Positions 23,660 to 30,549 of a stretch of 41,647 nucleotides of DNA are shown in pieces. Below the pieces are notes generated by a model, which was not told where the DNA came from, did not search any database, and worked only from the letters and a program-made list of their open reading frames with translations. The DNA lies in the IMG/VR virus record IMGVR_UViG_3300020476_000006, positions 1-41,647 of that record; one strand, given 5' to 3'. Within the stretch, counting starts at the first letter, position 1; every line of letters starts with the position of its first letter. The DNA comes from a virus. A program made the translations under genes and the position numbers.

Positions 23660-25027
23660 ATGACTGCAACAACTGACTTTGATATACACGCTAAGCAAGA
23701 CTTGGCTGGTGTTGAGAAGAAATGGGAACAATTTCAAGACGAAAACGATATATCTAAAATAGAAGATATAGACGAAAAAATACTTAAAGAAGAAATAGAA
23801 AAAGACCTTGGTTTCGTGTCTAAAATGACCGTACAAGAGTATACACTATTTCAAAAGTGGCAAGAAGTACAAAGAAAATATCCAACAACAGAAACACATG
23901 GTTTATTTGGTACTCAAAAAGTACTAGATGACGCAGTAAATAACAAGATAGGTAATGTTAGAAATAACATATGGATTCCAGAATCACCTGAAGATTACGA
24001 GAAATTAGAACCAGTATTAGAATTTACAGACGACCACGAAATCATTGAAAAAGGTGGTCAACTAGGTGCCAAAACAGAAAACAAAAGAGGCAAGACTACA
24101 AAATTAAATAATAAATCAGAGACTTGGAATACATTAAGAACTTTCTTGTCAACTATGAAAAACAATAGTAATATTGGTAGACAACTATTCTTTAATGTAA
24201 AAGATAATAAATCAGATAAACATTTAGGTGTAATTTGTATATCTGGTGACTTTATGGATTTAACACCAAGAGATAGTGCTATTGGTTGGGATAGACAAAG
24301 TAAGACTTTTGGTGGTATGATTAATCACACAGCAATTGGATCATCCATAGTACCTACACAACCTTTAGGTTATAGTTATACTGGTGGTAAATTGTTAGCT
24401 TATCTATGTTTATCAGATATAGTCCAAAATTTATGGAAAGAGAAGTATGGTGACCACTTGGTTGGTGTCACAACTACATCTTTATATGGTAAATCAAAAA
24501 CCAATACATTAAGTCAATACGATGGTTTAAAGTATTGGAAAAAAATGGGTTTCACTATGGGTTCCGTTTCATACGAACCACAACTTAATACTAAAAATCT
24601 AATAAAACAATGGTTGAAAAAGAATCATACTAGAAAATACTTTGAATGGTATGAGGCAACAAGAGCCAATGGCCAACCATTAAAAAGAGACCACAAGAAC
24701 AGATCATATATGTTTACTTACAGTAGATTAGGTATACCAAAAGAATACATTAAGACAGATCACGCAAGAGGTATTTACTTTGCTAGATTATATAATAATA
24801 CATATGAATTTTTAAGAGGAGAAGTAAAAGAAGATCAACTAGACAAAAGGTTTGATAACTCTACAGAGGCATTAGTTAATGTTTGGAAGAATAAACATGC
24901 TAAAAATAGAGTAAAAAACTTATTGGCGACTAATAGATTCTCTTACGATTCGCATTTCTATGATGATTTAATATATCTAGATTGGGAACAGTGTAAGGAA
25001 AAGTATTTAAATCAAGTCGGAAGATAA
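23660..25027 (+). CDS. Protein of unknown function, paralog A
   Basis: 455 residues. The core block near residues 228-300 (IVPTQPLGYSYTGGKLLAYL, then YGDHLVGVTTTSLYGKSK and SQYDGLKYWKK) is shared with the gene near 40.4 kb, so the two are paralogs. The arrangement (a hydrophobic GGKLLA helix, then KYG, a beta strand, T-S-LYG and a substrate-like loop) loosely recalls DUF4338 of DruA-type proteins and could be a GNAT-related fold, but this is only a hypothesis. The first ~110 residues are charged and the C-terminus is basic. Transcribed from its own promoter, probably as a leaderless mRNA. Confidence 0.75.
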   Translation: MTATTDFDIHAKQDLAGVEKKWEQFQDENDISKIEDIDEKILKEEIEKDLGFVSKMTVQEYTLFQKWQEVQRKYPTTETHGLFGTQKVLDDAVNNKIGNVRNNIWIPESPEDYEKLEPVLEFTDDHEIIEKGGQLGAKTENKRGKTTKLNNKSETWNTLRTFLSTMKNNSNIGRQLFFNVKDNKSDKHLGVICISGDFMDLTPRDSAIGWDRQSKTFGGMINHTAIGSSIVPTQPLGYSYTGGKLLAYLCLSDIVQNLWKEKYGDHLVGVTTTSLYGKSKTNTLSQYDGLKYWKKMGFTMGSVSYEPQLNTKNLIKQWLKKNHTRKYFEWYEATRANGQPLKRDHKNRSYMFTYSRLGIPKEYIKTDHARGIYFARLYNNTYEFLRGEVKEDQLDKRFDNSTEALVNVWKNKHAKNRVKNLLATNRFSYDSHFYDDLIYLDWEQCKEKYLNQVGR

Positions 25028-25130
25028 GAATCAGCTATAAAAATCAAGTGTTCTGGTAATGTTCTTTTAAAAAGCAAGTAAGGACGTGAAAAATAATGGT
25101 TGCTTTTCAAGTAATTTTCCTTTAGGATAA

Positions 25131-27455
25131 ATGTATATGACAAAGCAAACCACTACTAAAATAAGTATTGATCAAAAATCAGTATTAGCAAAATTAATCG
25201 CAACAGAAAATATTTCAATTCAACATAACAATGTACGTACAGCTTCTTTTGATGTAAAGAATAGAGTACTTACATTACCAATATTCAAAACAAAATCTCC
25301 CGATGTGTATGACATGCTTATCGCCCACGAATGTGCTCATGCTCTTTTTACTCCTTATAAATCGTGGGCAGAAATTTCTAAAGATGATGAGTTAAGAGCT
25401 TACGTTAATGTACTTGAAGATTGCAGAATAGACGCTAAAATACAAAAGAAATATCCTGGTGTTGTTAAAAATTATATCAATGGTTTTGATATTCTTAACA
25501 ATGCTAATTTCTTTGGTGTTAGAGATAAAGATTTAAATAAAGACTTAATGTTAATTGACAAAATTAATTTGTTCTATAAGTCTTCTAAAAGATTACCAAT
25601 ATTATTTTCTACTATGGATAACATATGGATTAAACAAGTTAACAATCTAAAATCATTTAAAGATGTTGTTGAGTTAGCTAAGAAGATGTTAAACTGGCAG
25701 AAAAAAGAAATTGAAAAACAAAAAGAAAACGGTTCATTATCTGATAGTATAGATAAACTTTACAAATTATCAGATGACCACAAAATGCCTGAAGATGACT
25801 TTGGTGATTCTGGTGACAGTGATGAGTCTTCAAATGAGAGTGAAAAAAAAGATGACGCTGACGAGGAAGGCGATGGTGATTCTGGTGATGTTGAGAATAC
25901 AAAATCAGGTGAGCAACAAAGAACTACTCCAGGCGGAGACGGAAAAGACGCTGACCAAGTTAGTTTAGGTTTAGACTCTAAAAAATTTATAGCAATTACT
26001 GACAAGAAATTTAAAGAGAATACTGCTAAGATTACAGTAGCTGATAAAGCATTTAATTATGTAAACTTACCAGATGGTGATTTAAAAAGTATTGTTGTTA
26101 AAAATAAAACTTTCATTAATGATATGAGAGCTTATATTAGAGACGAGAGAAAATCATATACAGGTACTAGTGAGTATTTAAATTGGTTAAAAGGCGATTT
26201 TAAAAAACATATTAGAGACAATATGAAAACTGTTAACTATCTAGTTAAAGAGTTTGAAATGAAAAAATCAGCTACTGCTTATAAAAGAGCAACTACTGAT
26301 AAAACTGGTACTATTGATCCATTAAGATTAAAAGATTACAAATTTAGTGATGATATATTTAAAAGATTAACAATCTTACCTACTGAAAAAAACCATGGTA
26401 TGATGATGTTGTTAGATTGGTCTGGTAGTATGGCCGCTGACTTGAAAAAAACAATAGATCAATTATTAAATCTAGTTTATTTCTGTAGAAAAATTAATAT
26501 ACCATTTAAAGTATATGCATTTACAACCGAGTATTGTAATAAACTTGGTATAGATCATAGATCAAGTGACTTAACAGAAAAATCTACATGGAAATATAAG
26601 TCTGGCGATATGCACATTGAGAATTTTAATTTAATAGAATTAGCAGATCACAAGTTAAAGAAAAAACAATTAGAAGAGTCTTTAATGTATGTTTACAATA
26701 TGGGTTTATGTTATAGCTCACATGTTAGAGGATTTTGGAATGATGGTAGAGAGGAATATATGGGTACTAGATTTCATATGCCTAGTGAATACAACCTAGG
26801 TACTACTCCACTTAACGAAGCTTTAATTGCTTGTTTAAAAATGATACCTTTGTTTAAAAACAAATACAATATTGAAAAAATGACATTTATTACTCTAACA
26901 GATGGTGGTGCCAATTATACTGGAGATAGAAAAGTAGTTGTTGGCGAAGATAACAAATTGGTTGCTGTACATAAAGAAGATTGTTTAGTAGAGAAAAAAA
27001 TTGGTGACAGGTATATATCAGTTAAAAATGTTATTAAGATTGGTAAAAAACAATATGTTAATGACGAGCATAGATCAGGATTAACAAACTTATTATTATC
27101 AATTATTCAAAAAGAATATAATATTAAAACAATTGGTTTCTACGTATTAAAAACAATTAAATGGTGGGACATTGGTAGATTTACAAGTCACATTAAAGAT
27201 TATTCAAAAAGAGACAAGTTAGTATTAGAGATTAAATCTAAATTTACTAAAGAAAAATGCGCTCAAGTAACCAACAAAGGTTATAACAAATACTTTTTAC
27301 TGAACGGTAAACACATGGCCGTTCAAAACACTGACTTATCCACAATCAAAGCAGATGATAAGATAAGAAATATCAAATCTACGTTTAGTAAGAGTATGAA
27401 GGGACGAATCACTTCCAGAACTCTTTTAAACAAATTTATAGAGGAGGTCGCCTAG
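25131..27455 (+). CDS. Zincin-like peptidase + VWA domain protein (CobT-like partner)
   Basis: 774 residues. An N-terminal zincin motif LIAHECAHALF gives HExxH at 66-70, and NVLEDCRIDAKI ~30 residues later could give the third ligand. An acidic linker (Asp/Glu/Ser-rich, ~215-270) follows. The C-terminal von Willebrand A domain carries the MIDAS sequence LLDWSGSMA near 428 and a later TLTDGG. VWA proteins beside MoxR/CobS-type AAA+ ATPases act as paired machines; that ATPase follows here. No cobaltochelatase CobN is present. The alternative ATG at 25137 has better SD spacing (AGGA). Confidence 0.8.
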   Translation: MYMTKQTTTKISIDQKSVLAKLIATENISIQHNNVRTASFDVKNRVLTLPIFKTKSPDVYDMLIAHECAHALFTPYKSWAEISKDDELRAYVNVLEDCRIDAKIQKKYPGVVKNYINGFDILNNANFFGVRDKDLNKDLMLIDKINLFYKSSKRLPILFSTMDNIWIKQVNNLKSFKDVVELAKKMLNWQKKEIEKQKENGSLSDSIDKLYKLSDDHKMPEDDFGDSGDSDESSNESEKKDDADEEGDGDSGDVENTKSGEQQRTTPGGDGKDADQVSLGLDSKKFIAITDKKFKENTAKITVADKAFNYVNLPDGDLKSIVVKNKTFINDMRAYIRDERKSYTGTSEYLNWLKGDFKKHIRDNMKTVNYLVKEFEMKKSATAYKRATTDKTGTIDPLRLKDYKFSDDIFKRLTILPTEKNHGMMMLLDWSGSMAADLKKTIDQLLNLVYFCRKINIPFKVYAFTTEYCNKLGIDHRSSDLTEKSTWKYKSGDMHIENFNLIELADHKLKKKQLEESLMYVYNMGLCYSSHVRGFWNDGREEYMGTRFHMPSEYNLGTTPLNEALIACLKMIPLFKNKYNIEKMTFITLTDGGANYTGDRKVVVGEDNKLVAVHKEDCLVEKKIGDRYISVKNVIKIGKKQYVNDEHRSGLTNLLLSIIQKEYNIKTIGFYVLKTIKWWDIGRFTSHIKDYSKRDKLVLEIKSKFTKEKCAQVTNKGYNKYFLLNGKHMAVQNTDLSTIKADDKIRNIKSTFSKSMKGRITSRTLLNKFIEEVA

Positions 27456-27524
27456 ATGATACGGTTATCAACGATTCTTTTAGGCTTTACTTTATCTGTA
27501 ATCTATGATAGGATATATGTATAA
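27456..27524 (+). CDS. 22-residue hydrophobic micropeptide
   Basis: An ATG directly after the upstream stop codon, preceded by GAGGAGG at 8-base spacing, the best Shine-Dalgarno in this neighbourhood. It encodes a short peptide (MIRLSTILLGFTLSVIYDR and three more residues) that is almost entirely a membrane helix. It ends 17 bases before the CobS-like ATG, which has its own SD. Either it is a translated leader or membrane peptide of the VWA/AAA+ unit, or the SD is a relic. I do not know a homolog. Confidence 0.45.
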   Translation: MIRLSTILLGFTLSVIYDRIYV

Positions 27525-27541
27525 TATGAAAGGAAAACACT

Positions 27542-28765
27542 ATGCTTAATGCTAAACAAACACAATTTGTTGAACACGCTTATTCAATGTTTAACAAAAA
27601 AGAATTAAGCGTTGATGAGTTAAAAAAAGCCAATAAAAAATTTGGTTGTAAATATGCTCCTCAATGGTTAATTAAAAATAAAGATTACAAAGTTGGTAAA
27701 TCTTTATTTAAACTGCCTGTTGATGGTGAGGACGTTTCTGTTCCATCTAAAACAATTTCAGTTAAATCGGAAGGAAAAGTTGAGTCTGTTGAAGATAAAA
27801 AATCTGAAGCGGCTTATGTTGTTTCTTCTTTAGTTGGTGATATTGTGCCTAAAAAAGACCCAATATTCGTACCATTCGGAAATTATACTGATTTGAAATC
27901 TATTATTAAATCAAATAGATTCTATCCAATCTTTATAACTGGTTTATCTGGTAACGGTAAAACTATGGGAGTTATCCAAAGTTGTGCCGAGGCTAAAAAA
28001 GAATTAATTAGAGTTAACATAACAATTGAAACAGATGAGGACGATCTTTTAGGTGGTTATAGACTTAAAGATGGCCAAACTGTTTGGCAAAACGGACCTG
28101 TTATTGAGGCGATGGAAAGAGGTGCATTGTTATTATTAGACGAGGTTGACCTTGCTTCTAATAAGATTATGTGTTTACAACCAATCCTTGAAGGCTCTGG
28201 TGTTTATGTTAAAAAGATAAACAAGTTTGTAAAACCTAAAAATGGTTTTAACATTGTTGCTACTGCCAATACTAAAGGTCAAGGTAGTGAAGATGGTAAG
28301 TTTATCGGAACAAATATTCTTAATGAGGCTTTCTTGGAAAGATTTCCTGTGACGTTTGAACAGAAATATCCAAGTGTTGCTATTGAGAAAAAAATATTAA
28401 CTAACACTCTTAAAGCGGCTGGTAAATCAGACAAAGGTTTCATTGAGAAGCTAACGACATGGGCTGATGTTATCAGAAAAACGTTTTTTGATGGTGGTGT
28501 AGATGAGATTATCTCAACAAGAAGATTAGTCCACATAACACAAGCTTATGCTATATTTCAGAATAAAGTAAAAGCAATTCAAATGTGTACTAATAGATTT
28601 GATGAAGATACAAAAAATTCGTTTGTAGAGTTGTATACTAAAGTTGACTCTGGTGCCAGTGTTGAAGACATTATGGAACAGAATAGACAGAAGGATTTAG
28701 CTCAGCAGTCGGATCTTAGCGATGACGATGATGAGGAAGCTGACGATGACGCTTCTTCTATCTAG
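27542..28765 (+). CDS. cobS: CobS/MoxR-like AAA+ ATPase
   Basis: 407 residues. FITGLSGNGKT is Walker A (131-141). RGALLLLDEVDLAS is Walker B near 193-204, followed by sensor-type FNIVATANTKGQG and the EAFLERFPV arginine-finger region. The N-terminal ~100 residues are a small helical/basic domain, and the C-terminus is Asp-rich. Similar genes are called cobS in marine T4-like phages, after the cobaltochelatase ATPase. With no CobN subunit and a zincin-VWA neighbour, a MoxR-type remodelling or protein-quality role is just as likely. SD AAAGGAA; a terminator follows. Confidence 0.85.
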   Translation: MLNAKQTQFVEHAYSMFNKKELSVDELKKANKKFGCKYAPQWLIKNKDYKVGKSLFKLPVDGEDVSVPSKTISVKSEGKVESVEDKKSEAAYVVSSLVGDIVPKKDPIFVPFGNYTDLKSIIKSNRFYPIFITGLSGNGKTMGVIQSCAEAKKELIRVNITIETDEDDLLGGYRLKDGQTVWQNGPVIEAMERGALLLLDEVDLASNKIMCLQPILEGSGVYVKKINKFVKPKNGFNIVATANTKGQGSEDGKFIGTNILNEAFLERFPVTFEQKYPSVAIEKKILTNTLKAAGKSDKGFIEKLTTWADVIRKTFFDGGVDEIISTRRLVHITQAYAIFQNKVKAIQMCTNRFDEDTKNSFVELYTKVDSGASVEDIMEQNRQKDLAQQSDLSDDDDEEADDDASSI

Positions 28766-28790
28766 TCAAATAGCTTAGTAGTTATCCTTT

Positions 28791-28820
28791 GGAGGGCGGT
28801 GTAGTGGCCGCCTTCCTTTT
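28791..28820 (+). terminator. Terminator between the AAA+ gene and bS21
   Basis: GGAGGGCGG (28791-28799) pairs with CCGCCTTCC (28808-28816), one G-U, followed by TTTT. Flanking ATCCTTT and AAAGGAT can extend the hairpin, so an alternative longer structure reaching towards the bS21 leader is possible. Confidence 0.8.
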
Positions 28821-28842
28821 AAAGGATGTAGAGAAAGGAAAA

Positions 28843-29046
28843 ATGGGTATAAAAATAGACGTTAGAAATAATAATGTAGAACAAGCTTTACGTGTATTAA
28901 AACGTAAATACTTAAAAGATGGTTTCTTAAAAAATTATAAACTAAAAATGTATTATGAAAAGCCGTCTGAAAAAAAGAGACGTAAACGTAAAGAGAACAT
29001 TATTAACGCTAAAAAAGCTAAGAGATTAAGAGAAAAGTTTTTATAG
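28843..29046 (+). CDS. rpsU: Ribosomal protein bS21 homolog
   Basis: 67 residues from the ATG of MGIKIDVRNNNVEQALRVLK, chosen because GAAAGGA precedes it; the longer in-frame start lies inside the terminator hairpin. The basic helix (EKPSEKKRRKRKENIINAKK) is typical of bS21, a small-subunit protein near the anti-Shine-Dalgarno that promotes initiation. Phage-encoded bS21 is known in marine phages, including those of SAR11-type hosts, and can enter host ribosomes. It could favour phage mRNAs. It is followed by the 300-base non-coding stretch. Confidence 0.9.
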   Translation: MGIKIDVRNNNVEQALRVLKRKYLKDGFLKNYKLKMYYEKPSEKKRRKRKENIINAKKAKRLREKFL

Positions 29047-29347
29047 AATTTATGAATTTAACGCCATACATTGATATATATATTATGGTCAAGGCTGCTC
29101 GTAAGTCCTATGACAGCGTTAAATCAGAGACCTGGGTCTCTGAATAGAGTTTGTTTGGCATTTGCGCCTGGTTGTACTCTTTAAAAAAACAACTTAAGCT
29201 GCGGCTCGGTTTGGTGGTTTTTATAGCCTCTAATATGCAAAAACCACCACTTGAAATATGAGAAATCATACTTATATAAATAATATAGACAACGCCTTAT
29301 AGGGTTGTCTTTATAAAAATAACTTTGCTTAACAAAAGGAGGTTAAC
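29047..29347 (+). other. Non-coding stretch with several inverted repeats, possible structured RNA
   Basis: No convincing ORF. It is locally richer in GC than its surroundings. Inverted repeats: ATTTAACGC (29056-29064) with GCGTTAAAT (29116-29124); TCAGAGAC with GTCTCTGA around CTGG (29124-29143); an 11-bp stem TGGTGGTTTTT (29212-29222) with AAAAACCACCA (29239-29249); and AGACAAC (29287-29293) with GTTGTCT (29304-29310). The last lies just after a late promoter box. The spacing suggests a folded RNA of ~200 bases followed by the Hsp20 promoter and leader. I know no RNA family that fits. Confidence 0.45.
29275..29282 (+). promoter_or_regulatory. T4-type late promoter upstream of Hsp20
   Basis: A perfect TATAAATA. 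The predicted +1 near 29288 falls at the base of the AGACAAC/GTTGTCT hairpin, so the mRNA would start with a stem-loop. The SD AAAGGAGG sits 5 bases before the Hsp20 ATG. Confidence 0.6.
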
Positions 29348-29797
29348 ATGCCAAATAAAGCACTTTCTATTTTTAATCAATTAAGACCAATAACCGTAGG
29401 TTATGATGATGTCTTTGACCATTTCGAATCAATGTTTGATGAGTTTGGTTCAATGCCAAGAATATCACAACCTAGTTTTCCGTTTTATAATATAGTAAAA
29501 CAGGATAAAAACAAGTACGATATTCAAATCGCTCTTGCTGGTTATAACAAAAAAGACATTGAGGTTACCTTGGAAGAGGGAATCCTTAAAGTGTCATCTA
29601 AAAAAGAAGAAAAGGAAGATACTAAAGATGGTGAAATAATCCATAAAGGTATTACTAAAAAGTACTTTTCTAAATCTTTTACAGTGGCCGAAGACGTTGA
29701 AATCAACGGTGCTGAGTTAAAAGATGGTCTTTTAACTATTAGTATGGAACGTATTATTCCAGAACATAAGAAAGCAAGAACTATTAATATTAAATAG
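29348..29797 (+). CDS. hsp20: Small heat-shock protein Hsp20 (alpha-crystallin)
   Basis: 149 residues. The alpha-crystallin domain spans roughly 45-135: FPFYNIVKQDKNKYDIQIAL, AGYNKKDIEVTLEEGILKVSS, and the C-terminal NGAELKDGLLTISMERIIPE, with the AxLKDGLL motif. The N-terminus (LSIFNQLRPITVGYDDVFDH) is typical of IbpA-like members. It is an ATP-independent chaperone common in marine T4-like phages, probably aiding capsid or tail protein folding. Late promoter box and a very strong SD point to high late expression. Confidence 0.93.
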   Translation: MPNKALSIFNQLRPITVGYDDVFDHFESMFDEFGSMPRISQPSFPFYNIVKQDKNKYDIQIALAGYNKKDIEVTLEEGILKVSSKKEEKEDTKDGEIIHKGITKKYFSKSFTVAEDVEINGAELKDGLLTISMERIIPEHKKARTINIK

Positions 29798-29821
29798 TTT
29801 TTAATAGAGGGTGAGGGAGCA

Positions 29822-29850
29822 TTGACTTCCTCACTCTTACGTGATATAAA
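29822..29850 (+). promoter_or_regulatory. Sigma70-type promoter of the peroxiredoxin gene
   Basis: TTGACT (29822-29827), a 17-base spacer ending TGA (extended -10), and TATAAA (29845-29850). The predicted +1 is ~29857, only three bases before the ATG, so the AAAGGA that looks like an SD would not be in the mRNA. A GTGAGG/CCTCAC hairpin (29811-29834) overlaps the -35 box and may end the Hsp20 transcript. Confidence 0.7.
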
Positions 29851-29859
29851 GGATACATT

Positions 29860-30405
29860 ATGAGAATACCGAGTATAATATTTAAGACAAGAGTAGGCGA
29901 CCTAGCAGAGAATGGCGAGTGTACTTTTGAAAACGGTAAGTGGGTGGATATAACTACAGAGTCTTTATTCAATAATAAGAAAGTAGTATTATTCAGTTTA
30001 CCAGGAGCTTTTACACCTACTTGTACGTCACAACAATTACCTGGTTTTGAAAACAATTACAAAGCATTTAAACTACAAGGCATAGATGAAATCTATTGCT
30101 GTTCAGTAAATGATTCGTATGTTATGAATGCTTGGGCTCATGCTTCAGACGTAAAAAACGTTAAGATGATACCAGATGGTAATGGTGAACTAACAAAAGC
30201 ATTAGATATGCTTATTAGTAAAGAGGCCATTGGTTTTGGTTATCGTTCTTGGAGATATGCAGCTGTAATAAATGACGGTGAAATAGAAAAAATGTTTGTA
30301 GAGCCTGGAAGAGACATTAATGATCCTTCGGATCCTTATGGAAACTCTAGTCCAGAAATGGTTTTATCATATTTACAAACACAAGAAATTAAGAGGTCAG
30401 TTTGA
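29860..30405 (+). CDS. Peroxiredoxin (Prx5-type)
   Basis: 181 residues. The active site LPGAFTPTCTSQQLPGFENN has the peroxidatic Cys55 in the PxxxT/SxxC-type arrangement of Prx5/AhpE proteins. VNDSYVMNAWA and a C-terminal FVEPG also fit Prx5. A second Cys pair (IYCCSVND) is present. It reduces peroxides using thiols or glutaredoxin. As a phage auxiliary gene it may protect the infected cell or tune redox signalling; a 2Fe-2S ferredoxin gene lies 5 kb downstream. Confidence 0.9.
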   Translation: MRIPSIIFKTRVGDLAENGECTFENGKWVDITTESLFNNKKVVLFSLPGAFTPTCTSQQLPGFENNYKAFKLQGIDEIYCCSVNDSYVMNAWAHASDVKNVKMIPDGNGELTKALDMLISKEAIGFGYRSWRYAAVINDGEIEKMFVEPGRDINDPSDPYGNSSPEMVLSYLQTQEIKRSV

Positions 30406-30408
30406 GGC

Positions 30409-30435
30409 TTGACTTCCTAATCAATTTGATATAAG
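30409..30435 (+). promoter_or_regulatory. Promoter of the second tRNA-Gly
   Basis: TTGACT (30409-30414), a 15-base spacer ending TGA (extended -10), and TATAAG (30430-30435). Predicted +1 ~30442, three bases before the tRNA. Its -35 context GCTTGACTTCCTAA nearly repeats that of the promoter at 23625. Confidence 0.65.
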
Positions 30436-30444
30436 ATCAAAAAT

Positions 30445-30518
30445 GCGGATATCGTATAAAAGTATTATGAGAGATTTCCAATCTTTAGAACTTGGGGCAG
30501 TACCAAGTATCCGCTCCA
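30445..30518 (+). tRNA. tRNA-Gly (anticodon TCC), divergent elbow, CCA encoded
   Basis: Acceptor GCGGATA/TATCCGC, discriminator T, encoded CCA. The D region TCGTATAAAAGTATTAT parallels that of the E. coli TCC-type glycine tRNA. Anticodon stem AGAGA/TCTTT with loop TTTCCAA (anticodon 30477-30479). T stem CTTGG/CCAAG. The T-loop is GGCAGTA instead of TTCNANN, and D-loop position 18 is A, so the usual G18-T55 contact is lost while G19-C56 is kept. It has its own promoter and lies in the leader region of gene 45. It could be a functional unusual tRNA or a decaying one. Confidence 0.7.
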
Positions 30519-30549
30519 AATTATAATATGAAAAAGGAGTGATTAAATT

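Noticed and set aside
25100-25128. TTGCTT-N17-TAGGAT before the zincin-VWA gene as another near-leaderless promoter
   Set aside because: Five mismatches from consensus in total, and the AGGA works as an SD for the ATG at 25137.
29085-29147. A 20-codon frame in the non-coding stretch
   Set aside because: No SD, too short, and it overlaps a perfect hairpin that better explains the sequence.
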